DNA of 57,059 nt from Blastocladiella britannica (Eukaryota; Blastocladiomycota; Blastocladiomycetes; Blastocladiales; Blastocladiaceae). The DNA lies in contig MU624559.1 in NCBI GenBank assembly GCA_025349905.2, positions 1 to 57,059 on the forward strand. The letters are read 5' to 3'. The notes under the pieces are model-generated. The model worked only from the letters and a program-made list of their open reading frames with translations. It was not told where the DNA came from and did no database searches. Made by a program: the position numbers and the translations under genes. Below, one piece after another: positions 1 through 10,469 of this stretch (positions are counted from its first letter, which is position 1; each line of letters starts with the position of its first letter).

Positions 1-56
1 AGAGGAGGGAAAACTTGGTCATCTTGTCTTGTGTGTGTAAAGGTCTAAGATGTCGT

Positions 57-293
57 CTAGACTCTTTTGATCCAAGGTATGTGCAGAAGCTTGGGTGCTT
101 TACATGTAGGAAGGGATCGGTGGCCGGGGATCCAGCTCGCCTTTATAGGGCCGGCCTTGGCCATTGCGTCAAAAGTTGCCGCGTATGCCAAGGTCGCGTC
201 CTGCAGCAGCTGATACAAACAATAGACGCAATTGCCGCGGTATATTACAGTATTGTTCCATTTTTCCGACGTGGACAGCTGTGGCGGCGCCAA
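57..293 (-). other. possible small ORF, not recognised
   Basis: The 429 bases left of RPT4 hold no gene I can support. The best signal is an uninterrupted 78-codon ATG-to-TAG frame on the minus strand with moderately GC-rich third positions. It has no recognisable domain, and it sits just downstream of RPT4 on the same strand, so it could be 3' UTR or the 5' end of a gene leaving the window. A second short minus-strand ATG frame starts near 375. I would not treat either as a gene without transcript data. Confidence 0.15.
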
Positions 294-429
294 CTTGCGA
301 ACAGCGGAAAAGTCAGAGGTTCCGTTCGCATTATTGTCAGCAGTTCTGCTGAGGTACGGGCACAGTCGCGGTCCATTATAAAGGAGTTGGGAAATGCCAA
401 AATCCAGAAAATATATTTTCCCAAACCGA

Positions 430-1737
430 TCAGACCTTGTCGTAATCCAGCTTGGTCTCGAGCTTCTTGGTGTCGGCCACCTTCCGCACCGCCTTCATAA
501 AGTCGTCCTGGGTCACGTAATCGCGCTCGTCGCGGATCGCAAACATGCCCGCTTCCGTGCACACGTTGCGCAAGTCGGCGCCATTGAACCCGTCCGAGAG
601 TTTGACCACCGCCTCGTAGTCGAGCTCGGCTTGCTTGTTGATCTTGGCCGAGTGGATCTTGAGAATGTCGAGGCGGCCAATCTCGTTGGGCAGCGGAATC
701 TCAATCTTGCGGTCCAAACGACCTGGGCGAAGCAGCGCCGGGTCCAACGTGTCGGGCCGGTTGGTGGCCATGATGATTTTGGTCTTGCCCAGGTAGTCAA
801 ACCCGTCCATCTGGTTCAAGAGCTCCATGAGCGTGCGCTGGATCTCGCGATCGGCCGAGGTACCCTCCGAGAAACGGCGGCCACCAATGGCGTCAATCTC
901 GTCCATGAAGATGATGCACGGCTCGTGCTCCTTGGCGTACCCAAACATCTCGCGGATCACGCGGGCCGACTCGCCAATGTATTTGTCGACAATGGCCGAC
1001 GACACGACCTTGAGGAATGAGGTTTCGAGGGTGGAGGCGACGGCACGGGCCAGCAGGGTCTTGCCGGTACCCGGTGGGCCGTAGAGCAGAACGCCCTTGG
1101 GCGGCTTGATGCCGACGCGCAAAAACAGCTCCGGGTTGACCAGGGGCAGCTCAATCACCTCGCGCAGCTCGCGGATCTGGTCCGAGAGACCGCCAATGCC
1201 GGCAAAAGACACGGCGCCCGGGTCCTCGGTCGACATGTTGTACACGAGCGGATCCACCTCGCGCGGCAGGACGCGCATGATAGTCAAGGTGGTCATGTCG
1301 AGGGAGACACGGGCGCCCGGCTTGAGCTTGGAGCGATCGAGCTTGGCGCGGGTGCCGACAATGTAGCGGGGGCCAGAGGAGGCCTTGACGATGACTATTT
1401 TAGGGTGTGAGTGGGTGAGTGGGTTCTTGAGTGACCAAGTGAATAAATAGCGTACACTTTTCCTCGTCCAGCTGCTTGAGCACCTCGCCAATGATCTGGC
1501 CGACGGTCTGCAGGGCCTTGATGTCGTCCTCAGACTTTTGGAACTGGCGCTCGAGCTCACGGAGGCCGAGGCGGACTGTATTATTATGTTATGTTAATAA
1601 CTGCAAAAAAAAAAAAGAAAAAAAAAAAGGATACACGCACGATCCTTCAGCTTGGCCTCCACGGCACGGTGGTCCAGCAGACGCTTGCGGTAGTCGTTGA
1701 GGGCGGCGGTGCGACGCTCGTCGGCAGGAGCAGACAT
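430..1737 (-). CDS. RPT4: 26S proteasome regulatory ATPase subunit RPT4 (PSMC6)
   Basis: One of six AAA ATPases of the 19S base ring, which unfolds ubiquitinated substrates and feeds them into the 20S core. Exons on the minus strand are 1737-1641, 1575-1456 and 1394-430, giving 393 aa, close to the usual 389 or so. Introns are 1576-1640 (GTGCGT..CAG) and 1395-1455 (GTACGC..TAG). The second junction restores the EEKFIVKA motif found in RPT4 orthologues. The protein has an N-terminal coiled-coil, an OB-fold region with VDPLVYNM, Walker A GPPGTGKT near residue 177, Walker [10 protein letters not shown] near residue 230, the second region of homology [20 protein letters not shown], and the C-terminal KLDYDKV. 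The IGGL and [16 protein letters not shown] stretches separate RPT4 from the other RPT paralogues. It is transcribed divergently from CTR9. Confidence 0.96.
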
Positions 1738-1929
1738 TTTGATATTTTTTTGCGAAGAATTGATCGCTGATCAGGCTGTTTCTTTGAAGAGGAAAAAAAA
1801 TTGCTCTTTCAAAAAAAGTGACTGACCAAAAAAAAATCAACAGCCAGCCTTGCTCGCGTATTGATTCTTGTCTCTTGCCCTGGCCTGGTCTTATATAGTT
1901 CTTGACTGGTCTCGACAAAAGAATTTAAA
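1738..1929. promoter_or_regulatory. shared divergent promoter region RPT4/CTR9
   Basis: These 192 bp lie between the two start codons and are rich in A and T homopolymers. A TATA-like run (cttatatag) lies about 35 bp before the CTR9 ATG. No proteasome-type GGTGGCAAA element was seen. That this is the promoter is inferred from position. Confidence 0.5.
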
Positions 1930-4900
1930 ATGGCCGCTGTCCACCCCCACGACACCACCTTCTCGGTCCCCGTCGAGGGCGACGAGGTCGTCGAGCTCAC
2001 CCTCGACCCGCTGCCCCCCGCTCACGATGTGATCGAGGCCCTCCACGGCCAGACAGACCCCAAGCACATTGCCCGCCTTGCGGTCCTCTACCACCAGCGC
2101 GCCCACGCGGAAGAGGCCGCCTCGCTCGCCGACGCCGCCGACAGCCCCGATGCCGCCGTGCACGCCCAGTCCTACGAGACCCGCGCCCCGATCAAGTGCA
2201 TCCGCGTCGCCCTGGCCCTGGCCACCTCCCCGCCGTCGGCCCGGCTCCTGGCCTCGGCCGCCGACGACCTGGCGTTCGCCGAAAAGATCGACCCCAACTA
2301 CGTCGGCCTGTGGATCACCCGCGCTGCCGTGGCCCTGGCCGCGGGCGACCTCGACGCCGCCGACCGCCAGCTCGCTTCGGCCGCCCGCCACGTCTCCAAG
2401 CGCCATTTACCCGCCACCGCCTGTCTCGCGCACCTGGCCGAGCGCCGCGGGGACTGGCGCGCCGCCCAGCTGCACTGGCAGCGCGCACTGCGGCTCGTGT
2501 CGGGCAACCCGCGGTTTGGGATCGCCGTGCAGGTCGACGTGCGCCTGCATTTAGGCGTCGCGTTTGCGCGGCTGGGCCACGTGGCTCCCGCCCAGGCCGC
2601 GTGGCGCCGGGTCATGGAGATCGACTCGGAAAACGTTGCCGCCCGCGCGTACCTGGCATCGCTGTATATCAACGAGGCGCGGCGGCCTGAGAAACCGCGG
2701 GGGTCCGATATCCGCACCCTCGGCACGCTCGCGCAAACACTCCTGCAAGAGGCGTACACGCTGATGCGTAAGCAAGGGCTGGCGCTGCCGTTGGTGCACG
2801 CGCGGTTGGCCGATATGATGTTTATTCAGGGCGACGACCACGACGCACGCAAGCTGCTCGAGTCGGTGCTTGACGCCGCCGACGCGCTGCCCGACCCGGC
2901 CGTCGGCGCCGAAGTGCGCATGTACCTGGCGCGCATCGACCACCGCGAGGGTAACCTCGACCGCGCCGCCGCCGGGTACGCGGCCGCAATCGCTCGCGAC
3001 CCGGCAAACCGCGCCATTTTGCCCGCACGTTTCCAGCTGGCGCAGATCCACGTGGCGCGCGGCGATCTGTCGTCGGCTACACCCCTCCTGGAACAAGTGC
3101 GTGACCGCGCTTCGGGCAGCTCGGGTAGCGGCGACCCGGACCATGACCTGGCTGGTGGCAGCGGTGGTGTGCGTGGCCCAGCCGGCGCGGGCGTGAGTGG
3201 CGGTGCCGCAGCGCTGTCGGCCGGAGCCGCCGGTGCTGGTGCCGGAACCTCGCTCGGCGACGACTACGACGCGCTCAAGCAGCTGGCGCTGGTACACGCG
3301 CGGCTGGCCGAGACGCCGCACGCAACGTCGGCGACCATGCCCACGAAAGAGTACCAGGAGACCCGCGAGCGCGCGCGTGCGCTGTACTCGCGCGCCCTGG
3401 AACTGTTCAAGCTGCTGTACGATTTCTCGTCAGGCGACTCGGAGATGAAGGGCACCAACGACCCCGAAGTGCTGCTGGTGCACGCGCGCATGCTCGAGTC
3501 AGCGCCGTTTGCCGATGCCGCCGCTCGCGAATCAGCCCTCAACTGTTATCGCCGCGTCGAGGCCATTTTCCTCAAGCGCAATCAGGCCGAGAGCGTTCCG
3601 CCCGAGATTCACAATAACATTGGCGTGTTGTTGCACTACCGCGGCGATTTCAACGACGCCGAAATTGCGTACAAGGCGGCTATGAACAGTGTTCGGTGTG
3701 TCTTGTACATTTTTTTCTTTGAGTACTTGTCGATTCCCTCCTAACCTAACCAAATTAACAAAATGATATTTATAGGTCCAACCCAAGCGCCGACGCGTCA
3801 GCCATTGAAGTCACCTTGCAGTATAACTTTTCCCGCGCATTGGAAGCGTCCGGATCCGTGGACCAGGCGGCAGTGGCGTACCGGCGCCTGCTCAAGCGCA
3901 ATCCGCAGTACATTGACGCGCACTTGCGTCTAGCATCGATCGAGTCGTCGCAGTCGCGGCTCGACGAGGCCGCGCGCCACGCCGCGTCGGCGCTGGACGC
4001 GGTGCCCGACTCGGTGGACGCGCACGTGCTGCTGGCAACGATCTTGCGGTCGCAAGGCGAGTACCTGCGCGCGCGCGGCGACTCGAAGCGGTCGCAGGCC
4101 GAGTTTGCGCGGGCGCGCATGCTGTTTTCCAAGGTGCTCCGGTCCATTGACAAGTTTGACCTGGTGTCGCTACTGCAGCTCGGAAACATGTACCTGTTTG
4201 ACACCAAGATCGCGTTCCCCGAGGGTACCACCAAAGTCACCAAGGAAATGTACACGGAGGCGCGTGGGCGGCACTTGCTCGAGGCGTACAAGCTGTTTGA
4301 TAAGGTCTTGCAGCTCGACCCGCGCAACCCGTACGCGGCCAACGGACTAGGCATTGCGTTCCGCGAAAAGGGCCACCGCGAGGAGGCGCTGCGTGTCTTT
4401 GAGCAGGTGCGTGAGGCCGACCCGACCGTGCCTTGCTTTGCCATCAACTATGCTCACATGCTCGGCGAAATGGGCGATCACAAGCGTGTTGTGCCTTTGG
4501 TTCGTTTTTCCTCTTTTTCATTTATTCGATCCATTGGGCATTCACAAAATAAATGATTGGGACAGTACGAGACGGCGCAACAAAAGTTCTTTTCGGGCAC
4601 AAGTCTCGAACTGCACCTGGCAGCGGCCCGGGCATCCTTCCTCCACGGCAAGGCCACCAAGTTGGTCGAGTACCATCGGGCGGCGCTCAACCACATCCAG
4701 CGCGCGATCCGGCAGCAGCCATCCAACCCGGACCTTCAATTCGACCTGGTGGTGGTCCTGCAAGACCTGGTGTACGCAGTGTCGCACGAGCGGTCCGATT
4801 ACCAGCGGGTGGAGGCGCTGCAGCACGACGCAGAGCGAGTGGCGCTGGCGTTGCGCATCATCGAAACCTTAAGCACGCGGCACGCCGACCGGTTCGACGC

Positions 4901-5645
4901 CAACATCCTCGAGCAGCGCGCGCGGTTCATCACCGAGACCAAGGACAAGGTCGAGAAGCGGATCGCGTCAATGCTGCAGGCCGAAAAGGACCGCGAGCAC
5001 CGCCGCCAGCTGATGCTGGAGGAGCAGGAGCGCAAGAAACAGGAGGAACTCGCACATACCAGCGCCGCCAACGACCAGCGCCGCGTCGAGCTGCAGCGCC
5101 AGCTAGACGAGTTTGCGGCGTCGCGCGCCGCCATCGACGACCGCATCAAGATGGTATCGGAACTGGCGGCAAGGGAACAGACGCGCCGCGCCGCCTCAGG
5201 CGGCCGTCGTGGCGGTGGCGGCGGTGGGCGTGGGAACCGGTCCATTTCCACATCGGACACATTCATTGCGGGCGAAGACGAGGAGAGCGACGAGGCGGAA
5301 ATGTCGGACGGGTCGGACGGCCGCGCCTCCTCATCGGCGTCGTCGTCGTCGCGGTCCAAGTCCAAGTCGAAAAAGTCCAAGCGCGCGTCCTCGTCTGCTG
5401 CCGGCGGTGACGACGCTGACGATCCCGAGGCCAAGCAGCGCCGGCAAAGGGAAGCGCTCAAGAACATGCGGGCCAAGAAGCGCGGCGCGCGGTCGGCAAG
5501 CAATGGCGACGACGAAGGCGATGATGACGATCATGCTGACGGCGAAGAGCACGAGACCAAGCGCCGCCGGTTGTCGCGGAAAGGCGATCGCGTCAAGACC
5601 AAGGACGTGATTGAGGACAGTGACGAGGAGCTTGCCGACGAATGA
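1930..5645 (+). CDS. CTR9: RNA polymerase II-associated Paf1 complex subunit CTR9
   Basis: CTR9 is the TPR scaffold of the Paf1 complex, which travels with elongating RNA polymerase II and promotes H2B ubiquitination and H3 methylation. Exons are 1930-3695, 3776-4499 and 4566-5645, giving 1,189 aa against about 1,170 in animals. Introns are 80 bp (GTGTGT..TAG) and 66 bp (GTTCGT..CAG). Tandem TPR helices fill roughly residues 30-860, for example GDFNDAEIAYKAAMNS and NPYAANGLGIAFREKGH, the conserved segment before the C-terminal TPRs. A basic-acidic coiled-coil follows at about 955-1045 (EKDREHRRQLMLEEQERKK). The tail is low complexity: Gly-rich, Ser-rich, then basic and acidic, ending DSDEELADE. 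This order matches CTR9 of other eukaryotes. A Gly/Ala insertion near 3120-3240 (residues about 400-440) looks lineage-specific. Confidence 0.93.
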
Positions 5646-5784
5646 TTTTTTTAATAATATTTTTTTGGGAACTTCATCATTGGTAAAAACCGATCGTTAT
5701 ATTCTTCAAGTATCGCTACTCCCTTCCCGTTCTTGATCTTCGTCCGCTTTCTTTATATCAGCTCATCGTCACCTTCCTCATAGT

Positions 5785-7492
5785 TTACATGGCGGGCATC
5801 GGCGACGGGGACGACGCGGCAGGAACGGCCGCCTGCTGAGGGGAGTTCGAGGGCAAGGGCGTCTGCTGCGACTGGGACGAGGGCGACGAGGGGGCGGCAC
5901 CGCCACCACCAAAGAAGCCGTTGCCGCCGCCAACCGCAACGGGTGCTGGCGCGGGCGACGACGATACTTGTGCCGGGCGTGCAATCGGCACCGGCTTGGT
6001 CTGCATGGCGCCGTAGCCGCTCGAGGCCGTGTGCACCTTGGCACCGTTCGACGAGTGCTGCTGCTGCTGCTGCTTGCCCTTGTTGGCCACGGGCGAGCGG
6101 TAGTCGTCCTCCTCGCTGTCAACGTCCACCACCGCGTCCTGGTACTGCTGGTACTCGGACACGAGGTCGTTCATGTTGGACTCGGCCTCGGTGAACTCCA
6201 TCTCGTCCATGCCCTCGCCCGTGTACCAGTGCAAGAACGCCTTGCGGCGGAACATGGCCGCAAACTGGGTGTTGATGCGCTTGAACAGGTCCTGGATCGA
6301 CGTGCTGTTACCCAGGAACACCGACGACATCTTGAGACCACGGGGCGCAACATCGCACACGGCCGTCTTGACATTGTACGGGATCCACTCAACAAAGTTG
6401 GCCGAGTTTTTGGCCTGCACCGTGCACATCTGGTGGTCCACCTCCTTCATCGACACCCGGCCGCGGAAAATCGCCGCCACCGTCAGGTACCGGCCGTGTC
6501 GAGGATCGCATGCGGTCATCATGTTCTTGGCGTCAAACATCTGCTGCGTGAGCTCGGGCACCGTCAACGCACGGTACTGCTGCGACCCGCGCGACGTGAG
6601 CGGCGCAAACCCGCACATGAAAAAGTGCAACCGCGGGAACGGAATCATGTTGACCGCCAGCTTGCGCATGTCGGCGTTGAGCTGCCCCGGGAACCGCAAG
6701 CACGTGGTCACGCCCGACATGACCGCCGATACCAGGTGGTTAAGGTCACCGTACGACGGGTTCGACAGCTTGAGGGTACGGAAGCAAATGTCGTACAGCG
6801 CCTCGTTGTCAATGCAGAACGTCATGTCGGCGTTCTCCACCAGCTGGTGGATCGACAGGGTGGCGTTGTAGGGCTCGACAACGGTGTCCGACACCTTGGG
6901 CGAGGGGGCCACCGAGAACGTGCACATCATGCGGTCCGGGAACTCCTCGCGCACCTTGGACACCAGCAGCGTGCCAAGACCCGACCCGGTCCCGCCGCCG
7001 AGCGAGTGCGTCACTTGGAACCCTTGCAGGCAATCGGTCTGCTCGGCTTCCTTGCGCACCACGTCAATCACCTGCTCCACCAGCTCGGCACCCTCGGTGT
7101 AGTAACCCTTGGCCCAGTTGTTGCCGGCGCCAGACTGGCCAAATACAAAGTTGTCGGGCCGGAACAAGGTGCCGAATGGGCCGGCACGGACAGAGTCCAT
7201 GGTTCCGGGCTCGAGATCGACAAGCACCGCGCGGGGAACGTACTTGCCCGATCCAGCCTCGTTGTAGTACACGTTGACGCGCTCCAGCTGGCTGTTTGGG
7301 TTCTCGCCCGTGAATGCGCCGGAGGGGTCAATGCCGTGCTCATCGCTGATCACTTCCCAGAACTTGGCGCCGATTTGGTTACCGCACTAAATTTTATATT
7401 TTTAATGAGTTTATATGCAGCATACACAATTGGATCCAAGTGAAAAAAAAATTGCGTACCTGGCCAACGCTGATGCAAACAATCTCGCGCAT
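5785..7492 (-). CDS. TUB2: beta-tubulin with a ~100-residue C-terminal extension
   Basis: Beta subunit of the tubulin dimer, binding exchangeable GTP. Exon 1 (7492-7460) encodes [12 protein letters not shown] 73-bp intron (7387-7459, GTACGC..TAG) is followed by exon 2 (7386-5785), for 544 aa in all. Family hallmarks are the MREI autoregulation motif, [13 protein letters not shown], the [12 protein letters not shown]-loop, K254 in MRKLAVNM, and [18 protein letters not shown]. Two features are unusual. Residue 198 is Met (ENADMTF) where beta-tubulins normally have Glu. After the acidic tail (VDVDSEEDD) the frame continues for about 100 residues of Gln, Ser, Pro, Ala and Gly-rich sequence ending PMPAM, where normal beta-tubulins stop at about 445. 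The codon after GQ varies too, with CISV where HIQA or HIQG is usual. It lies head-to-head with the EFHB-like gene. Confidence 0.95.
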
Positions 7493-8287
7493 GTTGAGTG
7501 TTGTTGAGAGTTTAAAGGACCGGTGAGATCCGAAGTGGAGATTTATGTGGAGGGATCTATTATTATTATTATTACACAATGAGGTTAATAGCTGTTATTT
7601 TCAAGAAGAAGGAAGAAAGTTGAACGGGATGGAGCTGCCATCACGCCGCGAGAAAGAACGAATAGGGCAAGGAGAATGCGCGGTGGCACAAGAAGCAAAA
7701 GGATTCGCGACAGAAAAGAAGATATAATGCGATCTAACGTACCGATACTGGATTATATCAGATCCGAGGTGGGAAATCGCTGGGTGGTTTGACTGGCTAC
7801 TTTGTGGATGGAAAGGAGCGAGCAGGCGAGGTGGGACTGGGCTATGTGGGTTGGATAAGTGCAAATGACTTTTATATAATAATTTGGTGTGTTTGGAGAA
7901 ATCAAAGAGCTGCAAAGTGGGAACGGTGAAGTATATCTATATCTCGAAAAATTTCATTTTACTTTCTCCGTCATGTGATCATATATTTTTTGTGCAAGGA
8001 ACGGAGTATAATGGTAATATGAGTAATATATTGTTTATATATATTCATCCCAAATTGAAAAAAGGGTGCGCTACAATATACATTCCTGTATTTACTTTTT
8101 GCAATGATCTGGATCCTGGACTCTACTGTGTGCGCCAGAACCCCTCTCAGTCTCTCTTAAATCCAATTTACTTACATATTTTTTAAATTCCGACTCTCCC
8201 ACTTTCCTCGCTTGTGCAAAGTTTGCATGTCGGCTGGGACAAGAGACAAAGTCAATCCATCCAAAGTAACATCAAGAAATAAAGGAA
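7493..8287. promoter_or_regulatory. intergenic region between divergent beta-tubulin and EFHB-like genes
   Basis: These 795 bp are clearly more AT-rich than the flanking exons and hold no supportable ORF or RNA gene. A trinucleotide ATT run lies near 7558-7574. By position the region should contain both promoters. No clear X-box (RFX) site could be identified by eye. Confidence 0.45.
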
Positions 8288-9358
8288 ATGCCGGTATCAG
8301 ACATTCTTCAGCAGCCGTCGCTTAATCCACTGCTTGAAGAGGTGCTCCAGCGGCGCGAGCAGCAAATGTACCGTCGGCATTATGCTCCTTTAGGTTCGGG
8401 ATCGTTGAACAAATTCTGCAGCACTTATGTTCACTGACATTCCCAAAATCTACAGGAGCCATCTCACAGCGGTCCGCTGAGCTCGTATCGTCCCTGCCCG
8501 ACCCGGATGCCCGCTTTGGATTGCCAACGCCAAAATGTATAAAATGCTCTTTTTTTTCTCTATAGTTTCCAAACCCCCAGGCTCACGCTACCAATATTTT
8601 TTTTAAAGCGGATGCCGAGGTCCGCGATTTGTTCCAAACGCCAACTCGGAACCCTCTCTTGCCGGCCGCATATCGCCAACCCCCCGAGCCCGGCCTTCCA
8701 CTGACACGGCACTACAACTCGCGCTTTGATCGCGAGACTGCATTCGGGATCCCGTCGGGGATTGGCGTCGATCGCACCGGACAAGCAACAAAAGATTCGA
8801 TTTCATGGGCCCATGGGTACAGCATCATGTCTTTTCGTTTGTTTGTGATATGGAGGACGTATCTGACACTAGCTCCACTTTCCAAAATAAAAACATAGAC
8901 ATGACCAACCCGAGCCAAAAGAAACCACTGCTCAGGCGCAAGGGAAAGCCATCATGACGGCATTCGGCCTGCTGCCCACGTCCCCCTTGCGCCGCCAAAC
9001 GGGCTCCTCCACTTTCCGCAAAAACAACAGCAGTAATAACGACAACCTGAGTGATCCGTCATCAATAGAAGAGCCAGTGTGCTCGATCCACCCCGCCCCT
9101 CGGCACCGCGCCGCGCGTGACCACGGCGATGTCTTGACATGGGGTGTTCCCGACACACACCTCGCTGGCAAAGGGGGCGAAATTGCCGCGCCCCAGACCC
9201 GCCAGGAGCAGTGGGCGTTGCACCGGCGCTCGGAGGTGCTCGCCGCGGCCATGGCTGCTGAGGCTCGGTTGCAGAGCTTCTCAATGGAAAAGACGCAGGG
9301 GCGGACGCTCCGCTGCTTTGTTTCCAAGGGAGCCCAGCGCAGGAATGGGCTTGATTAG
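8288..9358 (+). CDS. short EFHB/CFAP21-like flagellar protein (tentative)
   Basis: Four exons, 8288-8393, 8456-8536, 8609-8816 and 8899-9358, give 284 aa. All three introns (62, 72 and 82 bp) have GT-AG ends and keep frame. The protein carries degenerate repeats of the type seen in EFHB, a microtubule inner protein of axonemal doublets: DPDARFGLPTPKSDAEV, then RHYNSRFDRETAFGIPSG followed by TGQATKDSISW, and a weaker LTWGVPDTHL. Each fits the pattern (F/W)G(I/L/V)P with hydrophobic and Trp positions downstream. No EF-hand is present, and animal EFHB is about three times longer, so this is either a reduced relative or a different axonemal protein with the same motif. The gene shares a promoter region with beta-tubulin, which fits a flagellar role. 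The gene model is firmer than the family call. Confidence 0.6.
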
Positions 9359-9449
9359 CCGTAGCTGAAGGTTGAATCTGTTTATATTTATTTAATTTGT
9401 ATTTAATTTCTGGGAAATATGGGAACTTCATTTCGTTTCGTTACAAAGA

Positions 9450-10246
9450 GTGCCTCCCCTTAGCGCCGCTGCCCGGGTCGACCTGTGCGACCCCGAGGAC
9501 CCCTCCGGCGGTGTACCATTGCCTCCCGCAAAAGAACATACGGTGGAGGTCCCTGATACGGTAAAGCTACTCTGGGGCGGGTCGCACCCCTTCCGGGCCA
9601 TGTCGCCCGAAGAGCACCGCCTCGCAGTGGTCAATGCGCGCAAGTACCGAGGCACTTCTGTCCCGCGTTTGTCGCGCGAGGCTGGCGCGCTGCTCAGCAT
9701 GGACCAAGGACGCGTCGGCAAAGAGCCGTTGCTCCCGTACGGATGCGAGTCGCAGGCTGCCTGGAAGTTGGCCCAGATAGACCACTTCTCGGCGATCGCA
9801 GAGGACTTTGCCCAAAGGACCCGCGGGATCATTTCTGCCGCGAGATCATTTCTGCCGCGCCAGAGGCCGATGGCCTGCGCGAGTACCTGCTCGCGCAGCT
9901 CACCGGTCACTTGCGCTATTTTCTCAAGGTCCTTGCGGTCCCGATTCAAATGCTGCAACACGACCTGAGCGTCTTGACCATGAAGGCCCACGAGGAGATT
10001 CTGGTGGAGCTGGGAGTCGCCCGGTCCTTTGCAAAACCGAGCGAGCCAGTCTCAATGGAGACCGATGGCGTTCCGGCCCTTGCTACCAGCAAGGATCTCC
10101 TGAAGCAGATCACACGGGATACTGCTGCCACCAATACTCCCACGACTGGGACATCCAGAAAGAGATCTCGCCCTGCGGAGGACTCGGCAACGCGCACGGA
10201 TCATGCGAAGCGCCGCCGCAAGTCCTCGCCCAAGATCCCATCTTGA
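9450..10246 (+). pseudogene. unrecognised nuclear-protein gene broken by a 17-bp tandem duplication
   Basis: Two overlapping frames read as one protein interrupted at 9844-9860. The upstream frame (open from 9396, first ATG at 9600) encodes a sensible sequence through SREAGALLSMDQGRVG and FAQRTRGIISAA. The downstream frame carries PEADGLREYLLAQLTGHL, then MKAHEEILVELG, and ends in basic nuclear-localisation-like clusters (SRKRSRP, AKRRRKSS). At the junction the 17-mer starting gatcatttctgccgcg occurs twice in direct succession with one mismatch, shifting the frame. With one copy, the two halves join seamlessly at SAAPEADG. It could be a recent loss-of-function allele, a sequencing or assembly error, or a young pseudogene. 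The true start is unresolved: no in-frame ATG lies before 9600 although the sequence before it looks coding. I do not recognise the family. Confidence 0.55.
9827..9860 (+). repeat. 17-bp tandem duplication causing a frameshift
   Basis: Units 9827-9843 and 9844-9860 match at 16 of 17 positions; the last base is a in one and c in the other. The unit length is not a multiple of three, so the repeat breaks the reading frame of the surrounding gene. Confidence 0.9.
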
Positions 10247-10469
10247 ATTGAATGTACTTGTTTCCTCTCCTCACTTTCGACTTTTTTTTCCGCCAAGCCA
10301 AGAGTGGCATGTCATTAGCGAGAGGGAAACCCGTATAACTGCTGGCTCGAGGAGTTGGATAAAATATGGGGATGGGATTTCAAAGTTGTTTCCCACTTGA
10401 AAAATATTAAAAAAAAATTATTTTTGGCCAATCTACACCTCGGCCCTTCGACCCACCACTTATAAATTA

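Noticed and set aside
5968..7443. 491-codon plus-strand open frame
   Set aside because: Antisense to beta-tubulin; Arg/His/Val-rich shadow.
7493..8287. tRNA or small RNA gene in the large intergenic gap
   Set aside because: No T-loop GGTTCRANYCC box or cloverleaf could be found by eye. Only AT-rich DNA and short random frames are present.
9359..9449. Joining the EFHB-like gene to the broken gene downstream as one gene
   Set aside because: A TAG stop precedes the only GT donor candidates, the gap is AT-rich like other intergenic regions here, and the two proteins differ in composition.
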